Shown in pieces: positions 42,337 to 51,718 of a stretch of 64,000 nucleotides of DNA; position 1 is the stretch's first letter; the number at the start of each line of letters is the position of its first letter. The DNA is from an uncultured bacterium (GTDB lineage: Bacteria > Bacillota > Clostridia > Oscillospirales > Oscillospiraceae). The notes under the pieces were generated by a model. It saw only the letters and a program-made list of their open reading frames with translations, made no database searches and was not told where the DNA came from. The translations under genes were made by a program, and so were the position numbers. The stretch is taken from NCBI GenBank assembly GCA_949293245.1, contig CASFCS010000007.1, forward strand, positions 1 to 64,000. Reading direction: 5' to 3'.

Positions 42337-42451
42337 GCATCGCCCTGCGTTTCCCGGTGGGGTTTCCTTTAAAATCGGCAAAATGGCATATATGTCCTTC
42401 TTGCGGCGAAAATCCATTGGTTGAAAGCCCCATGCCGTTTTATTCATAAGA

Positions 42452-42481
42452 TTGCCATATCTCCCCCCCTCATGGTATAAT
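42452..42481 (+). promoter_or_regulatory. Promoter of the moxR operon
   Basis: TTGCCA (42452–42457), 18 bases, TATAAT (42476–42481), divergent from the fab promoter. Confidence 0.75.
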
Positions 42482-42532
42482 ATCTGCATCTTGCGGGGAG
42501 AAACGTCTGGTTCCCCCTTTGGAGGCGATGAT

Positions 42533-43465
42533 ATGTCCCAGTGCGGGCAGATCCTTTCTGAGATCAAAAAAGCGGTGGTAGGTAAGGACGACGTGATCGC
42601 CCTGGTGCTCATGTCGGTGCTGGCCCGGGGCCATATTCTGCTGGAGGACATCCCCGGTGTGGGCAAGACCACCCTGGCCCTGGCTTTGTCCCGGGCGGTG
42701 TCCCTCACCTACGGACGGGTACAGTTCACCCCCGACGTGCTCCCCTCGGACGTGACGGGGTACTCCCTTTATAATAAGGCCACCGGGGCCATGGAGTATC
42801 AGCCCGGGGCCATCATGTGCAACCTCTTCCTGGCCGACGAGCTCAACCGGGCCACCAGCCGCACCCAGTCTGCCCTGCTGGAGGCCATGGAGGAGGGGCA
42901 GGTGACGGTGGACGGGGTGTCCCACCCCCTGCCCCGGCCCTTCCTGGTGATTGCCACCCAGAACCCCACCGGGGCGGCGGGCACCCAGCTGCTGCCCGAC
43001 TCCCAGATGGACCGCTTCACCGTGCGCCTGTCCATGGGGTACCCCAGCTCCCAGGCGGAGCTCGCCCTCCTCCAGCGCCGGCGGGGGGGCATCAACCTGC
43101 TGGAGCAGATCCAGCCGGTGCTCACTCCGGCTCAGCTGGAGGAGCTGCGGGGCCAGGTGGACCAGGTCCACATCAGCGACCCGGTGCTCTCCTACCTGGT
43201 GGCCCTGGTGGGGGCCACCCGCACCAACGGCGACCTGCTGCGGGGGGGCAGCCCCCGGGCTACCCTGGCCCTGGCGGCCATGGCCCGCGCCGCCGCCTTC
43301 CTCCAGGGGCGGGACTACGTCCTCCCCCGGGATGTGGGACCCATCTTCCTGCCGGTGGTGGCCCACCGGCTGCTGCTGCGGCCCGAGGCGGAGAGCGCCG
43401 GGGTGCAGCTGGAGTTCGTGCTGCGCAACATCCTCCACACCGTCCCCGCCCCCCGGGTCACCTGA
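42533..43465 (+). CDS. MoxR-family AAA+ ATPase
   Basis: 310 residues. 'GHILLEDIPGVGKTTLALAL' (Walker A), 'FTPDVLPSDVTGY' (MoxR-specific), 'LFLADELNRATSRTQSALLEAMEEGQV' region (Walker B) and 'FLVIATQNPTGAAGT' (sensor 1), ending in the AAA lid. Such ATPases act as chaperones for VWA/DUF58 partners, here the next gene. GGAGGCG precedes the ATG at 42533. Confidence 0.93.
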   Translation: MSQCGQILSEIKKAVVGKDDVIALVLMSVLARGHILLEDIPGVGKTTLALALSRAVSLTYGRVQFTPDVLPSDVTGYSLYNKATGAMEYQPGAIMCNLFLADELNRATSRTQSALLEAMEEGQVTVDGVSHPLPRPFLVIATQNPTGAAGTQLLPDSQMDRFTVRLSMGYPSSQAELALLQRRRGGINLLEQIQPVLTPAQLEELRGQVDQVHISDPVLSYLVALVGATRTNGDLLRGGSPRATLALAAMARAAAFLQGRDYVLPRDVGPIFLPVVAHRLLLRPEAESAGVQLEFVLRNILHTVPAPRVT

Positions 43466-43466
43466 C

Positions 43467-44429
43467 ATGGCGGGCCATCGGATCGGATATCTGGCCACCC
43501 TGGGGGCGGTGGTGCTGTTTCACTGCTTTTACAGCGGCTGGGCCTCCTTCTTCGCCCTGGTGGGGGTGCTCCTTCTGCCCCTGGTGAGTCTGGCATTCAG
43601 CCTGCCGGGGATGGGGCGGCTGATGGTGCGCCTCACCCTTCCCGGCCGCCTCACCCGTGAGGAGGAGGGGGAGGCCGCCCTCACCTGCGACCCATGCCCC
43701 TTCCCCGCCGGGCGGGTGCGGGGGCGGCTGGTGGTGAAGGCCCCGGGCTGTCCCCCTGTCCGGCGGCGGTTCTCTCTCCCCGCCCAGGGGGGCGAGGGAT
43801 TGTCCTTCGACCTGAGGGCCCCCCACTGCGGGTCCCTCACCTGTACTTTGGAAAAGGTGCGGGTGTATGACCTGGCGGGGCTCTTCTCCCGCTCTGTCTC
43901 TCCCCCGGCGCCTCCGCCGGTGCTGGTCCACCCGGTGCCCCGGGCCCCCTCCCCTGTGCCCCGGCTGCCCCTGGCGCCGCCCCCCGCCCTGACTCCCAAG
44001 CCCGGCGGCGGCTTCTCCGAGGAGCACGACCTGCGCCTCTACCGCCCGGGGGACCCCATGCGCTCGGTCCACTGGAAGCTCAGCGCCAAGGTGGACGATC
44101 TGGTGGTGCGGGAACCCCTGGAGATGCCCATGCAGCGCAATCTTCTCTCCTGCTCCCTGGTGGACCTCACCCCGGAGGCCAAAGACCGGGTGCTGGATGA
44201 GCTGGTATGGATGTCCCGCCGGCTGCTGTCCTCCCGGTGCCCCCACTACCTCCACTGGCGGGGGGAGCAGGGCCAGGGCTGGGCCCTGGTGCGCTCGGCT
44301 GAGGACCTGGAGGGCGCCCTGTCCGCCCTGCTGCGGGGCGCTCCCTCTCTCACCTCCAGCCAGGTGCCCGCCACCTTCCTGTGGCACTACGCCGTAGCCC
44401 CCAAAAAGGAGGAGGTGGGCGCCCCATGA
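43467..44429 (+). CDS. DUF58-domain protein, MoxR partner
   Basis: 320 residues. Two N-terminal membrane helices (about 7–50), a β-rich region, and the DUF58 signature 'GGGFSEEHDLRLYRPGDPMRSVHWKLSAK' region with 'LVVREPLE' after it. The ATG is 1 base after the moxR stop with no good ribosome site, so coupling is likely. MoxR–DUF58–transglutaminase trios are common; their exact function is not established. Confidence 0.9.
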   Translation: MAGHRIGYLATLGAVVLFHCFYSGWASFFALVGVLLLPLVSLAFSLPGMGRLMVRLTLPGRLTREEEGEAALTCDPCPFPAGRVRGRLVVKAPGCPPVRRRFSLPAQGGEGLSFDLRAPHCGSLTCTLEKVRVYDLAGLFSRSVSPPAPPPVLVHPVPRAPSPVPRLPLAPPPALTPKPGGGFSEEHDLRLYRPGDPMRSVHWKLSAKVDDLVVREPLEMPMQRNLLSCSLVDLTPEAKDRVLDELVWMSRRLLSSRCPHYLHWRGEQGQGWALVRSAEDLEGALSALLRGAPSLTSSQVPATFLWHYAVAPKKEEVGAP

Positions 44430-46663
44430 GTTTTCTTTTCTTCACTCCCACGTCTCCCCGGCTCAGGCCGGGGCAGTGGGCGGGGCAGGCCCTGGTGTAC
44501 GCCGTCCTTCTGTTCCTGGGCTCCGGGGGGGCTATGCTGTGCCTGCTCACTGCCCTGTCCCTCCCGGGAGAGCGGGACACCATTTTGTGGGCCTGCGCCG
44601 CCGGAGCGGCGGCGCTGGGGTGCCTGTGCGCCCTGCCCCAGCGGTGGCCTTTGATGACCACAGTGGCGGTGGGGGCCGTGGTGGAGCTGCAGTACCATCA
44701 GGTGCTGGCCCTGGGCTTTCGCCGGACGGCCTACCACATCAGTGAGGTCTTTTCCCAATACTACTCCGACCTGGTACCCGTCTTTTCCGAGACCGCCCGG
44801 GACGCGGCGGCTCTCTCCGCCGTCACCCCCTTCCTGGCGGTGAGCGGGGTGCTGCTGTGTACCCTGCTGGCCCTGGGGGTGCTGGCCCTGCGCCAGCCTC
44901 TGCTGGGCCTGGCCTTTGTGCTGCCGGTGGTGTCGGTAACCCTGTTCATCATCCCCCTGCCCCCTTCCCCCCTGGCCCTGGCCATGGTGCTCACCTTCTG
45001 CCTGGGCAGCTTTCTCACCCGCTCCCTGCTCCAGGGATGGGCGGGCCGCCGGTGGGCGGCGGGGGTACTGGCGGTGCTCTTTGCCGCCCTTGTGGGGGTG
45101 AACGCCCTCTTCCCCCAGGAGAACTACACCCGCTCCCCCTGGTCCGAGGCCCTCAAGAGCACCGTGACGGGCTGGGGCCTGGGCCTGGCCCAGGCCCTCT
45201 CCCTGGAGGAATTTCTGGTCCTCCCCGGCGGGGGGGATCTGGGGCTGCCCACCGTGTGGCACTACGACCCGCAGGAGGTGGATCTCTCCGATGCGGGCCC
45301 CTCCACACCCCAGAACGCCACGGTGCTCCAGGTGCGCTCCTCCCTGGCGGGGACCCTCTACCTGCGGGGCTTTTCCCTGTCGGTGTATGACGGCGAGAAC
45401 TGGAGCAGCCCCGGCCGGAACGACCTGACCCTCCAGCAGGAGCAGCTTATGGCCACCAGGGCCCGGCTGGATGCCCTCTCCCCCGGTCTGGACGTCCATG
45501 TGCTCAACGTCTCTTCGGTAAGCGACCTGTCCCAGCTGGAATACACCACCTACTACCCCACCTCCTCCCCCACGGACAGCGGGGGAATCCAGCGGCTCTA
45601 CTTCACCGCCTTCCCCCTGGAGCCGGAGGAGGTGAGCCAGCTGCGGTGGGCGGCCCAGGCCCTGGCCCTGGGGGGCAGCGGCGTATTGGTGACCCAGGCG
45701 GACCTGGCTCTCCCCGATACCCGGCTGGGGGAGACCCTCCGGGACCTGGCCCTGGCAGGGGGCGTGGACCCCTGGGAGTCCGACCCCGCCGTGGTGGCCG
45801 GGCAGGTGGCGGATTACATCCGCAGCGCTGCTGTCTACGACCGAAATACCCCCGCCACCCCGGAGGGGGAGGATTTTGTGCTTCACTTCCTCCAGGAGTC
45901 CCGGCAGGGGTACTGCATGCACTTTGCCACCGCCGCTGCCCTCACCCTCCGGGCCCTGGGCATTCCGGCCCGGTATGTGGCGGGCTTTGCCGCCCGCGTG
46001 ACAGAGGGGGACGTAAACAAATGGGTCACCGTACCGGACAGCCAGGCCCACGCCTGGGTGGAGTACTACGTGGAGGAGCTGGGCTGGCTCCCCCTGGAGG
46101 TGACCCCGGGGTATGGGGGCCCTGCGGCCGCCGATCCCAGCGGGGACTCCGACCCGGAGGACACCCCGCCGCCGGAGGACACCCCGCCCCCGGAGGAGAG
46201 CGAGAGCCCCGACACGCCTGCGCCCACCCAGTCCCCCGAGGAGGACCCCGCCCCCTCCGGCGACCCCGGGGAAGATGAAGATGAGGTCCGGCCCGGCAGC
46301 TGGTCCCTGCCCGGGTGGTGGCCCTGGCTGCTCCTCCCCCTGGGCCTGATCCTGGCCTGGGCCGCCCTGGTCCTCCGGCGGCATCTGGCCGCCGGGCGGC
46401 GCCGGCGGGCCTTTGCCCAGACCGACCCCAACCGGGGGGCCATTGCCGCCTGGCTCTATCTGGAGAAGCTGCGGGCCCTGGGGGGCGAGACCACCCAGGA
46501 CCTGGAGGACCTGGCGGGCAAGGCCAAGTTCAGCCAGCACACCCTCACCGAGGAGGAGCGGGGCGCCTTGGTGGAGGCCGCCCAGGCCCAGGCCAGGCAG
46601 GTGGACGCCGCCCTCAAACCCCTGCGCCGCCTGTGGGTCCGGTACGGCCTGGCCCTGTTATAG
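44426..46663 (+). CDS. Membrane-anchored transglutaminase-like protein (TgpA-type)
   Basis: 745 residues. About six N-terminal helices (1–220), an extracytoplasmic region, then a transglutaminase core near 480–560 with Cys in 'SRQGYCMHFATAAALTLRALG', His in 'QAHAWVEYYVEELGW' and 'LPLEVTPGYG' at the third triad position (Glu instead of Asp). An acidic Pro-rich spacer (about 570–620), one helix (WPWLLLPLGLILAWAALVL) and a cytoplasmic tail follow. The ATG overlaps the DUF58 stop (ATGA). It converges on glgB with only 9 bases between stops and no hairpin in them. Confidence 0.9.
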   Translation: MSFLFFTPTSPRLRPGQWAGQALVYAVLLFLGSGGAMLCLLTALSLPGERDTILWACAAGAAALGCLCALPQRWPLMTTVAVGAVVELQYHQVLALGFRRTAYHISEVFSQYYSDLVPVFSETARDAAALSAVTPFLAVSGVLLCTLLALGVLALRQPLLGLAFVLPVVSVTLFIIPLPPSPLALAMVLTFCLGSFLTRSLLQGWAGRRWAAGVLAVLFAALVGVNALFPQENYTRSPWSEALKSTVTGWGLGLAQALSLEEFLVLPGGGDLGLPTVWHYDPQEVDLSDAGPSTPQNATVLQVRSSLAGTLYLRGFSLSVYDGENWSSPGRNDLTLQQEQLMATRARLDALSPGLDVHVLNVSSVSDLSQLEYTTYYPTSSPTDSGGIQRLYFTAFPLEPEEVSQLRWAAQALALGGSGVLVTQADLALPDTRLGETLRDLALAGGVDPWESDPAVVAGQVADYIRSAAVYDRNTPATPEGEDFVLHFLQESRQGYCMHFATAAALTLRALGIPARYVAGFAARVTEGDVNKWVTVPDSQAHAWVEYYVEELGWLPLEVTPGYGGPAAADPSGDSDPEDTPPPEDTPPPEESESPDTPAPTQSPEEDPAPSGDPGEDEDEVRPGSWSLPGWWPWLLLPLGLILAWAALVLRRHLAAGRRRRAFAQTDPNRGAIAAWLYLEKLRALGGETTQDLEDLAGKAKFSQHTLTEEERGALVEAAQAQARQVDAALKPLRRLWVRYGLALL

Positions 46664-46672
46664 CCCGCTTTT

Positions 46673-48457
46673 TCAGCCCAGCCGCAGCAACATACCCGAC
46701 ATGGGGGGGAGCTCCAGAAGGAGCTCCCCCTCCTTCCATTCCAGCACCTCTCCCTGGCCCCCGTCCCGGCCGCCGCCATAGATGGCCCAGTTGGTGTCCA
46801 GCAGCACTTCCCCCCGGCTGAAGCCCTCCAGGGGCAGCCTGAGGGCGGCGGGGGCGCCGCTGAGCTGAAACACGGTGAGGAGGGTGTCCTTCCCGTCGGT
46901 GCGGGTGAAGGCCAGGGCCACCTCCTCCCGGCTGGCGCAGGTGACCCAGGCAAAGCCCTCCTCCCGGTAGTCCCACCGCCACAGGGCGGGGTGGGCCTGG
47001 TACACCCGGCCCATGTCCCGGAAGAAGCGGCGGAAGGCCAGGCGGTCCGGGTCCTCCTCCCGCCAGGGCAGCTCCTCCCCCTGATTCCACTCCCGGGGGG
47101 CGGCCAGGTCATTTCCCATAAAGTTGAGCTTCTTTCCCGGGAAGGTGTACTGGTAGAGCACCAGGCAGCGGCTCTGGGCCAGCCGCTGGGACAGGTCTCC
47201 CCAGGGCTTCTCCACCAGGGCCCCCTTGCCGTGGACCACCTCGTCGTGGGAGAGGGGGAGGAGGTAGCGCTCCTGGCGGTTGTAGGCCATGGCGAAGGTG
47301 AGACGGTCGTAGGCCGCCGGCCGGTCCGCCGGGGGCAGGGCCAGCACCTCCAGAGTGTCGTGCATCCACCCCAGGTCCCACTTGTAGTCAAAGCCCAGGC
47401 CCCCCTCCTCCGGGGGCGCGGTGATGCCCCGGTGGGCGGAGGAGTCCTCCGCCATGAGGAGGGCCCCGGGAAACTCCCCCTTGAGCCCCCGGTTCATTTC
47501 CCGCAGGAAGGCCAGGCCGTTCTGGTTCTCCCCCCGGCGCTCGTCCCCCTGCCAGTAGATCAGGTTGCGCACCGCGTCCATCCGCAGGCCGTCAAAGTGG
47601 AACTCCCGCAGCCAGTACCGGGCGGCGGACTGGAGGAAGGAGCGCACCTCCCCCCGGGCGTGGTTGAAGTTGCGGCTGCCCCACTCGCTCACCCCCACGT
47701 CGGTGTGGGGGTACTCGTAGAGGGCGGTGCCGTCGTACATGGCCAGGGCGTAGTCGTCCACGGCGAAGTGGACGGGCACAAAGTCCATGATGACCCCCAC
47801 CCCCCGCTGGTGGCACCGGTCCACCAGGTACATCAGGTCCTCCGCCGTGCCGTACCGGGCGGTGGGGCTGAAAAAGCCCGTGTTCTGGTAGCCCCAGGAC
47901 TGGTCGCTGGGGTGCTCGCTCAGGGGCATGAACTCCAGGTACTGAAAGCCGTGCTCCCGGGCGTAGTCGATGAGGGGGTCGGCCAGCTCCCGGTAGTTGT
48001 ACCACCCTGTCTCCTCCCCGCTCCGCCGCCGCCAGGAGCCCAGGTGCACCTCATAGATGTTCACCGGCTGGTCCGGCCCCCCGGCCCTCCGGCTCCTCCA
48101 CTCCTGATCGTGAAAGGTGTAGGCCCCCAGGTCCCGGATGATGGAGGCGGTGTTGGGCCGCAGCTCCATGCCGAAGCCGTAGGGGTCGCAGTGGTCCCGG
48201 TAGCTGCCGTCCCGCCGCCAGATGCGCAGCTTGTACTGCATACCCGGGACGGCCCCCGGGGCCCGTCCCTCCCAGAAGTTTCCGTCGTAGATCTTTTCCA
48301 TGGGGGTGGGCTGCCAGCCGTTGAACTCCCCCATCAGCTCCACCCGCACCGCCGCCGGGGCGAAGGTGCGCACCACCGCGCCCCCCTCCTCCAGGTGGCA
48401 GCCCAGGTACTCGTAGGCGTCAAAACAGGCGCCGGTATAAAATCCGTAGTAGTCCAT
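46673..48457 (-). CDS. glgB: 1,4-alpha-glucan branching enzyme
   Basis: 594 residues, GH13. An N-terminal CBM48-like β-domain (about 15–100; 'VVRTFAPAAVRVELMGEFNGW', 'YKLRIWRRDGSY') precedes the barrel. Catalytic blocks: 'VIMDFVPVHFAVDDYAL', nucleophile Asp in 'HFDGLRMDAVRNLIYW', acid Glu in 'LLMAEDSSAHRG', 'LPLSHDEVVHGKGALVEKPWG'. Adds α-1,6 branches to glycogen. AAGGAGG is 4 bases before the ATG. No other glg gene is nearby, which is unusual for this enzyme. Confidence 0.95.
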   Translation of the reverse strand: MDYYGFYTGACFDAYEYLGCHLEEGGAVVRTFAPAAVRVELMGEFNGWQPTPMEKIYDGNFWEGRAPGAVPGMQYKLRIWRRDGSYRDHCDPYGFGMELRPNTASIIRDLGAYTFHDQEWRSRRAGGPDQPVNIYEVHLGSWRRRSGEETGWYNYRELADPLIDYAREHGFQYLEFMPLSEHPSDQSWGYQNTGFFSPTARYGTAEDLMYLVDRCHQRGVGVIMDFVPVHFAVDDYALAMYDGTALYEYPHTDVGVSEWGSRNFNHARGEVRSFLQSAARYWLREFHFDGLRMDAVRNLIYWQGDERRGENQNGLAFLREMNRGLKGEFPGALLMAEDSSAHRGITAPPEEGGLGFDYKWDLGWMHDTLEVLALPPADRPAAYDRLTFAMAYNRQERYLLPLSHDEVVHGKGALVEKPWGDLSQRLAQSRCLVLYQYTFPGKKLNFMGNDLAAPREWNQGEELPWREEDPDRLAFRRFFRDMGRVYQAHPALWRWDYREEGFAWVTCASREEVALAFTRTDGKDTLLTVFQLSGAPAALRLPLEGFSRGEVLLDTNWAIYGGGRDGGQGEVLEWKEGELLLELPPMSGMLLRLG

Positions 48458-48470
48458 AGGTCCTCCTTGA

Positions 48471-48499
48471 TTGACCGGTGTTGTTTTCTCGACTATAAT
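48471..48499 (+). promoter_or_regulatory. Promoter reading toward the TetR-type gene
   Basis: TTGACC (48471–48476), 17 bases, TATAAT (48494–48499), about 100 bases before the gene. Confidence 0.7.
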
Positions 48500-48557
48500 C
48501 AATTTAACACACACCGGCCGGGACCCGCCATGGACGATCCCCCCCGGTCGTCGCTTA

Positions 48558-48573
48558 TTTGACACCCGTCAAA
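48558..48573. promoter_or_regulatory. Candidate operator upstream of the TetR-type gene
   Basis: TTTGAC-N4-GTCAAA, a perfect 6-bp-arm inverted repeat between the promoter and the start codon. Confidence 0.5.
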
Positions 48574-48599
48574 ATCTGTCTAGAAAGTGGGCAATCGCC

Positions 48600-49160
48600 A
48601 TGGATCTTCGGGCTGTCCGCACCCGGACCAACATCTACAACGCTTTTTTGGCCCTCCGGGCCAAAAAGCCCCTGGAGAAGATCACCGTCAAGGAGCTCTC
48701 CCAGGCGGCCATGATCAACAAGGCCACCTTCTACCTCCACTACCAGGACATCTACGACCTGTCCAACCAGCTGGAGGACCAGGCCATTGACCAGCTCTTC
48801 CAGGGCATCCCCCACCCGGAGGACCTGCTCCTCCACCCGGCGGAGGGGGTGGCCACCCTGGTGCGGGGCATCCTCAACCAGGGGCAGCTGTTCCACACCC
48901 TCTTCTCCCACAGCCGCCAGAGCGTTCTGATCGACAAGCTGGAGCGGCGGGTGCGGGAGCTCACCCGCACCCGCCGGCCCGACTTCTCCACCACCCTGGA
49001 GGAGGAGATCATGCTCACCGTGCTGATCCAGGGGAACTTCCACGCCTTCCTCCGGTACCAGGACCAGGACTTCCGCCGGGTCATCCGCTGTCTGGGGGAG
49101 ATCTCCCAGACCCTGGCGGACCACTACCCCCCGGAGGAGACGGCGAGGGGCCGTGATTGA
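48600..49160 (+). CDS. TetR/AcrR-family transcriptional regulator
   Basis: 186 residues. N-terminal HTH 'RTNIYNAFLALRAKKPLEKITVKELSQAAMINKATFYLHY', read across residues 9–48, is the TetR pattern with the KATFYLHY recognition helix. The rest is a helical ligand domain resembling the TetR_C of DhaS-like regulators. The ATG follows a weak site (GAAAGTGGG). Divergent from glgB and followed by the AEC transporter on the other strand; the target is not known. Confidence 0.85.
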   Translation: MDLRAVRTRTNIYNAFLALRAKKPLEKITVKELSQAAMINKATFYLHYQDIYDLSNQLEDQAIDQLFQGIPHPEDLLLHPAEGVATLVRGILNQGQLFHTLFSHSRQSVLIDKLERRVRELTRTRRPDFSTTLEEEIMLTVLIQGNFHAFLRYQDQDFRRVIRCLGEISQTLADHYPPEETARGRD

Positions 49161-49231
49161 GCGCCTCATCACCGCCAACGGGGTGACCGTCACCCTCCAG
49201 GCCGTGGCGTGAGGCGTTTTCCACAAAAAGG

Positions 49232-49266
49232 GGGCGGGGCTGTGGAAAACTTCCACAGCCCCGCCC
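49232..49266. terminator. Bidirectional terminator between the TetR-type and AEC genes
   Basis: Perfect 15-bp arms GGGCGGGGCTGTGGA / TCCACAGCCCCGCCC, loop AAACT, then CCTCTTTG. Confidence 0.88.
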
Positions 49267-49274
49267 CTCTTTGT

Positions 49275-50219
49275 TCAAACATAGCCCCCCATCCGCAGCA
49301 GCCACAGCCATCCCGTCAGGGTGAAGGCGCTCAGGAGGGTGGTGAGCATCACCGCCCCGGCGGTCAGGTCCCCCCGGTGGCCCATGCTCCGGGCCATGGT
49401 GTAACAGCTCACGGTGGTGGCGGCCCCCAGCATCACCAGGGCGGCCACCAGCTTCTCCCCCCGGAAGCCCAGGGCCACCGCCAGCGGCAGGAAGGCCGCC
49501 GGGAAGAGCACCAGCTTCATCAGGGCGCACAGGGCGGCCCGGCCCATCTGGGCGGAGGTCTGCCTGGGATCGAAGGAGGCCCCCAGGGCCATAAGCCCCA
49601 GGGGGCTGGCCAGGGCCGCCACGCTGGACACGGTCTTTTCCAGCACGGGGGGCTGGGGCAGCCTCAGCACCGACCACAGCAGCCCCGCCACAATGCCCAG
49701 GATGATGGGGTTGGTCACCACTCCCCGGAGGGTCCGGCCCACCAGCTTCCGGTCCCCCCTGGGGTTCTCTTTCCCCAGGAAGGTGAGTACCACCACCGCC
49801 GCCACGTTGTACAGCGGCACCGCCCCCAGGATCATCAGGGAGGCCGCCCCCGCCTGGCCGTAGATGTTCTCCACAAAGCTCACCCCCAGCAATGCGCAGC
49901 TGCTGCGGTAGGCGCTCTGGGTAAACTCCCCCCGCACGCCCCGCTCCCGGATGAGAAGAGACACCCCTGCCGCCGCCAGAATGCTCACCAGGCTGGCGGC
50001 AAAGCAGAAGAGCACATAGGTGCCGTCCCAGGCGGAAAAGAAGTCCTCTTTGGACAGGTCCCGGAACAGCAGCACCGGCAGGGGGATGAGAAAGACAAAG
50101 CGGTTGAGCTTGTCGGCAAAGTCCGCCGTCATGATCCCCAGGCGGCCGAAGAGATAACCCAGCACCATCATGGCAAAGACCGGTACCGTGGCGTTGAGAC
50201 TGAACATCAGGTTTTCCAT
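49275..50219 (-). CDS. AEC-family (auxin efflux carrier-like) transporter
   Basis: 314 residues, about ten helices in two five-helix halves. 'VPVFAMMVLGYLFGRLGIM' and 'LNRFVFLIPLPVLLFRDLS' (first half), 'NPIILGIVAGLLWSVL' and 'LASPLGLMALGASFD' (second half) are typical of the AEC/BASS-like fold; bacterial members export or import dicarboxylates and similar anions. The substrate is unknown. GGGAGGC precedes the ATG at 50219; an earlier ATG at 50243 lies in the preceding terminator region and is rejected. Confidence 0.88.
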   Translation of the reverse strand: MENLMFSLNATVPVFAMMVLGYLFGRLGIMTADFADKLNRFVFLIPLPVLLFRDLSKEDFFSAWDGTYVLFCFAASLVSILAAAGVSLLIRERGVRGEFTQSAYRSSCALLGVSFVENIYGQAGAASLMILGAVPLYNVAAVVVLTFLGKENPRGDRKLVGRTLRGVVTNPIILGIVAGLLWSVLRLPQPPVLEKTVSSVAALASPLGLMALGASFDPRQTSAQMGRAALCALMKLVLFPAAFLPLAVALGFRGEKLVAALVMLGAATTVSCYTMARSMGHRGDLTAGAVMLTTLLSAFTLTGWLWLLRMGGYV

Positions 50220-50245
50220 GGATATGCCTCCCTGTACGGACACGC

Positions 50246-50276
50246 AAAAGCCCCTGACCTGCGGTCAGGGGCTTTT
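50246..50276 (-). terminator. Terminator of the ribosomal protein operon
   Basis: Perfect 14-bp arms AAAAGCCCCTGACC / GGTCAGGGGCTTTT, just after the rplQ stop. Confidence 0.92.
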
Positions 50277-50294
50277 CAGACGTTTCAAACCGGA

Positions 50295-50636
50295 TTACAC
50301 CAGCTGCACGATGGCCATCTCGGCGGCATCGCCCCGGCGGGGGCCGATGCGCACCACGCGGGTGTAGCCGCCGTTGCGGTCGGCGTACTGGGGGCCGATC
50401 TTGTCGAAGAGCTTCTTGGCCACGTCCTCCTTGGTGAGGAAGGACAGGGCCTGGCGGTAAGCGGCCAGGTCGTTCTGCTTGGCCAGGGTGATCATCTTCT
50501 CGGCCAGGGGGGCGACCTCCTTGGCCCGGGTGACGGTGGTCTTGATCTGGCCCTCCTCCAGCAGGTAGGTGGTCATGGCACGCAGCATGGCCATACGCTG
50601 ATCGGTGGGCTTGCCCAGCTTACGGGGTGCGGACAT
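50295..50636 (-). CDS. rplQ: 50S ribosomal protein L17
   Basis: 113 residues. '[21 protein letters not shown]' and '[10 protein letters not shown]'-like '[20 protein letters not shown]' are diagnostic; '[22 protein letters not shown]' closes it. Last gene of the alpha operon. AAGGAG lies 9 bases before the ATG at 50636. Confidence 0.97.
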   Translation of the reverse strand: MSAPRKLGKPTDQRMAMLRAMTTYLLEEGQIKTTVTRAKEVAPLAEKMITLAKQNDLAAYRQALSFLTKEDVAKKLFDKIGPQYADRNGGYTRVVRIGPRRGDAAEMAIVQLV

Positions 50637-50695
50637 GTTTCTCACTCCTTTTCAGGGGATTGGTAATGTTGGGACTGGCGGCCGGCGGGCCCCAG

Positions 50696-51643
50696 TCAGG
50701 TATCCTCACTGGCCAGGGACAGGCCCATCATGGCCAGCTTATTGATGACCTCTTCCAGGGACTTGCGGCCCAGGTTGCGTACCTTCATCATCTCGTCCTC
50801 GGACTTGGAGATCAGGTCCTCCACGGTGTTGATGTTGGCCCGCTTGAGGCAGTTGAAGGAACGGACCGACAGGTCCAGCTCCTCAATGGTCATCTCCAGC
50901 ACCTTGTCGCGCTGGGTCTCGGCCTTCTCCACCACGGTGGTCTTGCTGCCCATGGTATCGGACAGGTCGGTGAACAGGGCGAAGTGATCCACCAGGATCC
51001 TGGCCCCCAGAGAGACGGCGTCCCGCACGGAGATGGTCCCATTGGTCCACACCTCCAGGGTCAGCTTGTCGTAGTCGGTCAGGTCCCCCACGCGGGTGTT
51101 CTCCACCGTGTAGTTCACACGGCGCACCGGCGTGTAGACCGAGTCCACCGGGATCACCCCGATGATGGTCTGGGCGGGCTTGTTCCGGTCGGCGGTGACA
51201 TAGCCCCGGCCCTGGGACAGCGTCAGCTCCATGTTCAGGCTGGCGTCGGGGCCCAGGGTGGCGATGTGGTGCTCCGGGTTGAGGATCTCCACCTCGCCGT
51301 CGGCCTTGATGTCCCCGGCGGTAACCTCGCCCTCGCCGCTGGCCTCGATATAGACCGTCTTCACACCCTCACTGTACAGCTTGGCAATGATACCCTTCAC
51401 GTTGAGCACGATCTCGGTGACGTCCTCCTTGACCCCGGGGATGGTGGTGAACTCGTGCTGTACGCCCGCGATCTTGATGGTCGTGACCGCCGTGCCCGGC
51501 AGAGAAGACAGCAGGATCCGACGCAGAGAGTTGCCCAGGGTCGTGCCATAGCCACGCTCCAGAGGCTCCACCACATACTTGCCGTAGGAGTTGTCTCCGT
51601 CATTCTCGATGCACTCGATGCGCGGCTTTTGGATTTCTACCAT
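50696..51643 (-). CDS. rpoA: DNA-directed RNA polymerase subunit alpha
   Basis: 315 residues. The N-terminal domain that dimerises and builds the core enzyme includes '[20 protein letters not shown]'-like '[20 protein letters not shown]' and '[20 protein letters not shown]'. The C-terminal DNA- and activator-binding domain holds '[20 protein letters not shown]' and '[15 protein letters not shown]'. AAAGGAGG precedes the ATG. Confidence 0.98.
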   Translation of the reverse strand: MVEIQKPRIECIENDGDNSYGKYVVEPLERGYGTTLGNSLRRILLSSLPGTAVTTIKIAGVQHEFTTIPGVKEDVTEIVLNVKGIIAKLYSEGVKTVYIEASGEGEVTAGDIKADGEVEILNPEHHIATLGPDASLNMELTLSQGRGYVTADRNKPAQTIIGVIPVDSVYTPVRRVNYTVENTRVGDLTDYDKLTLEVWTNGTISVRDAVSLGARILVDHFALFTDLSDTMGSKTTVVEKAETQRDKVLEMTIEELDLSVRSFNCLKRANINTVEDLISKSEDEMMKVRNLGRKSLEEVINKLAMMGLSLASEDT

Positions 51644-51718
51644 ATCGTGTTACCCTCCTTTAAACAGCGGCGGGCCAGGCCCGCCCGGTAGCGGTATCCT
51701 TGATGCTGAGGGCGTGTA

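Noticed and set aside
42262..42532. Additional small gene between fabT and moxR
   Set aside because: The stretch is accounted for by two divergent promoters and the FabT operator; no frame with a ribosome site was seen.
49151..49212. Short GTG frame (19 codons) overlapping the end of the TetR-type gene
   Set aside because: No ribosome site of its own, no recognisable motif, and it ends before a terminator; most likely chance or a gene remnant too short to support.
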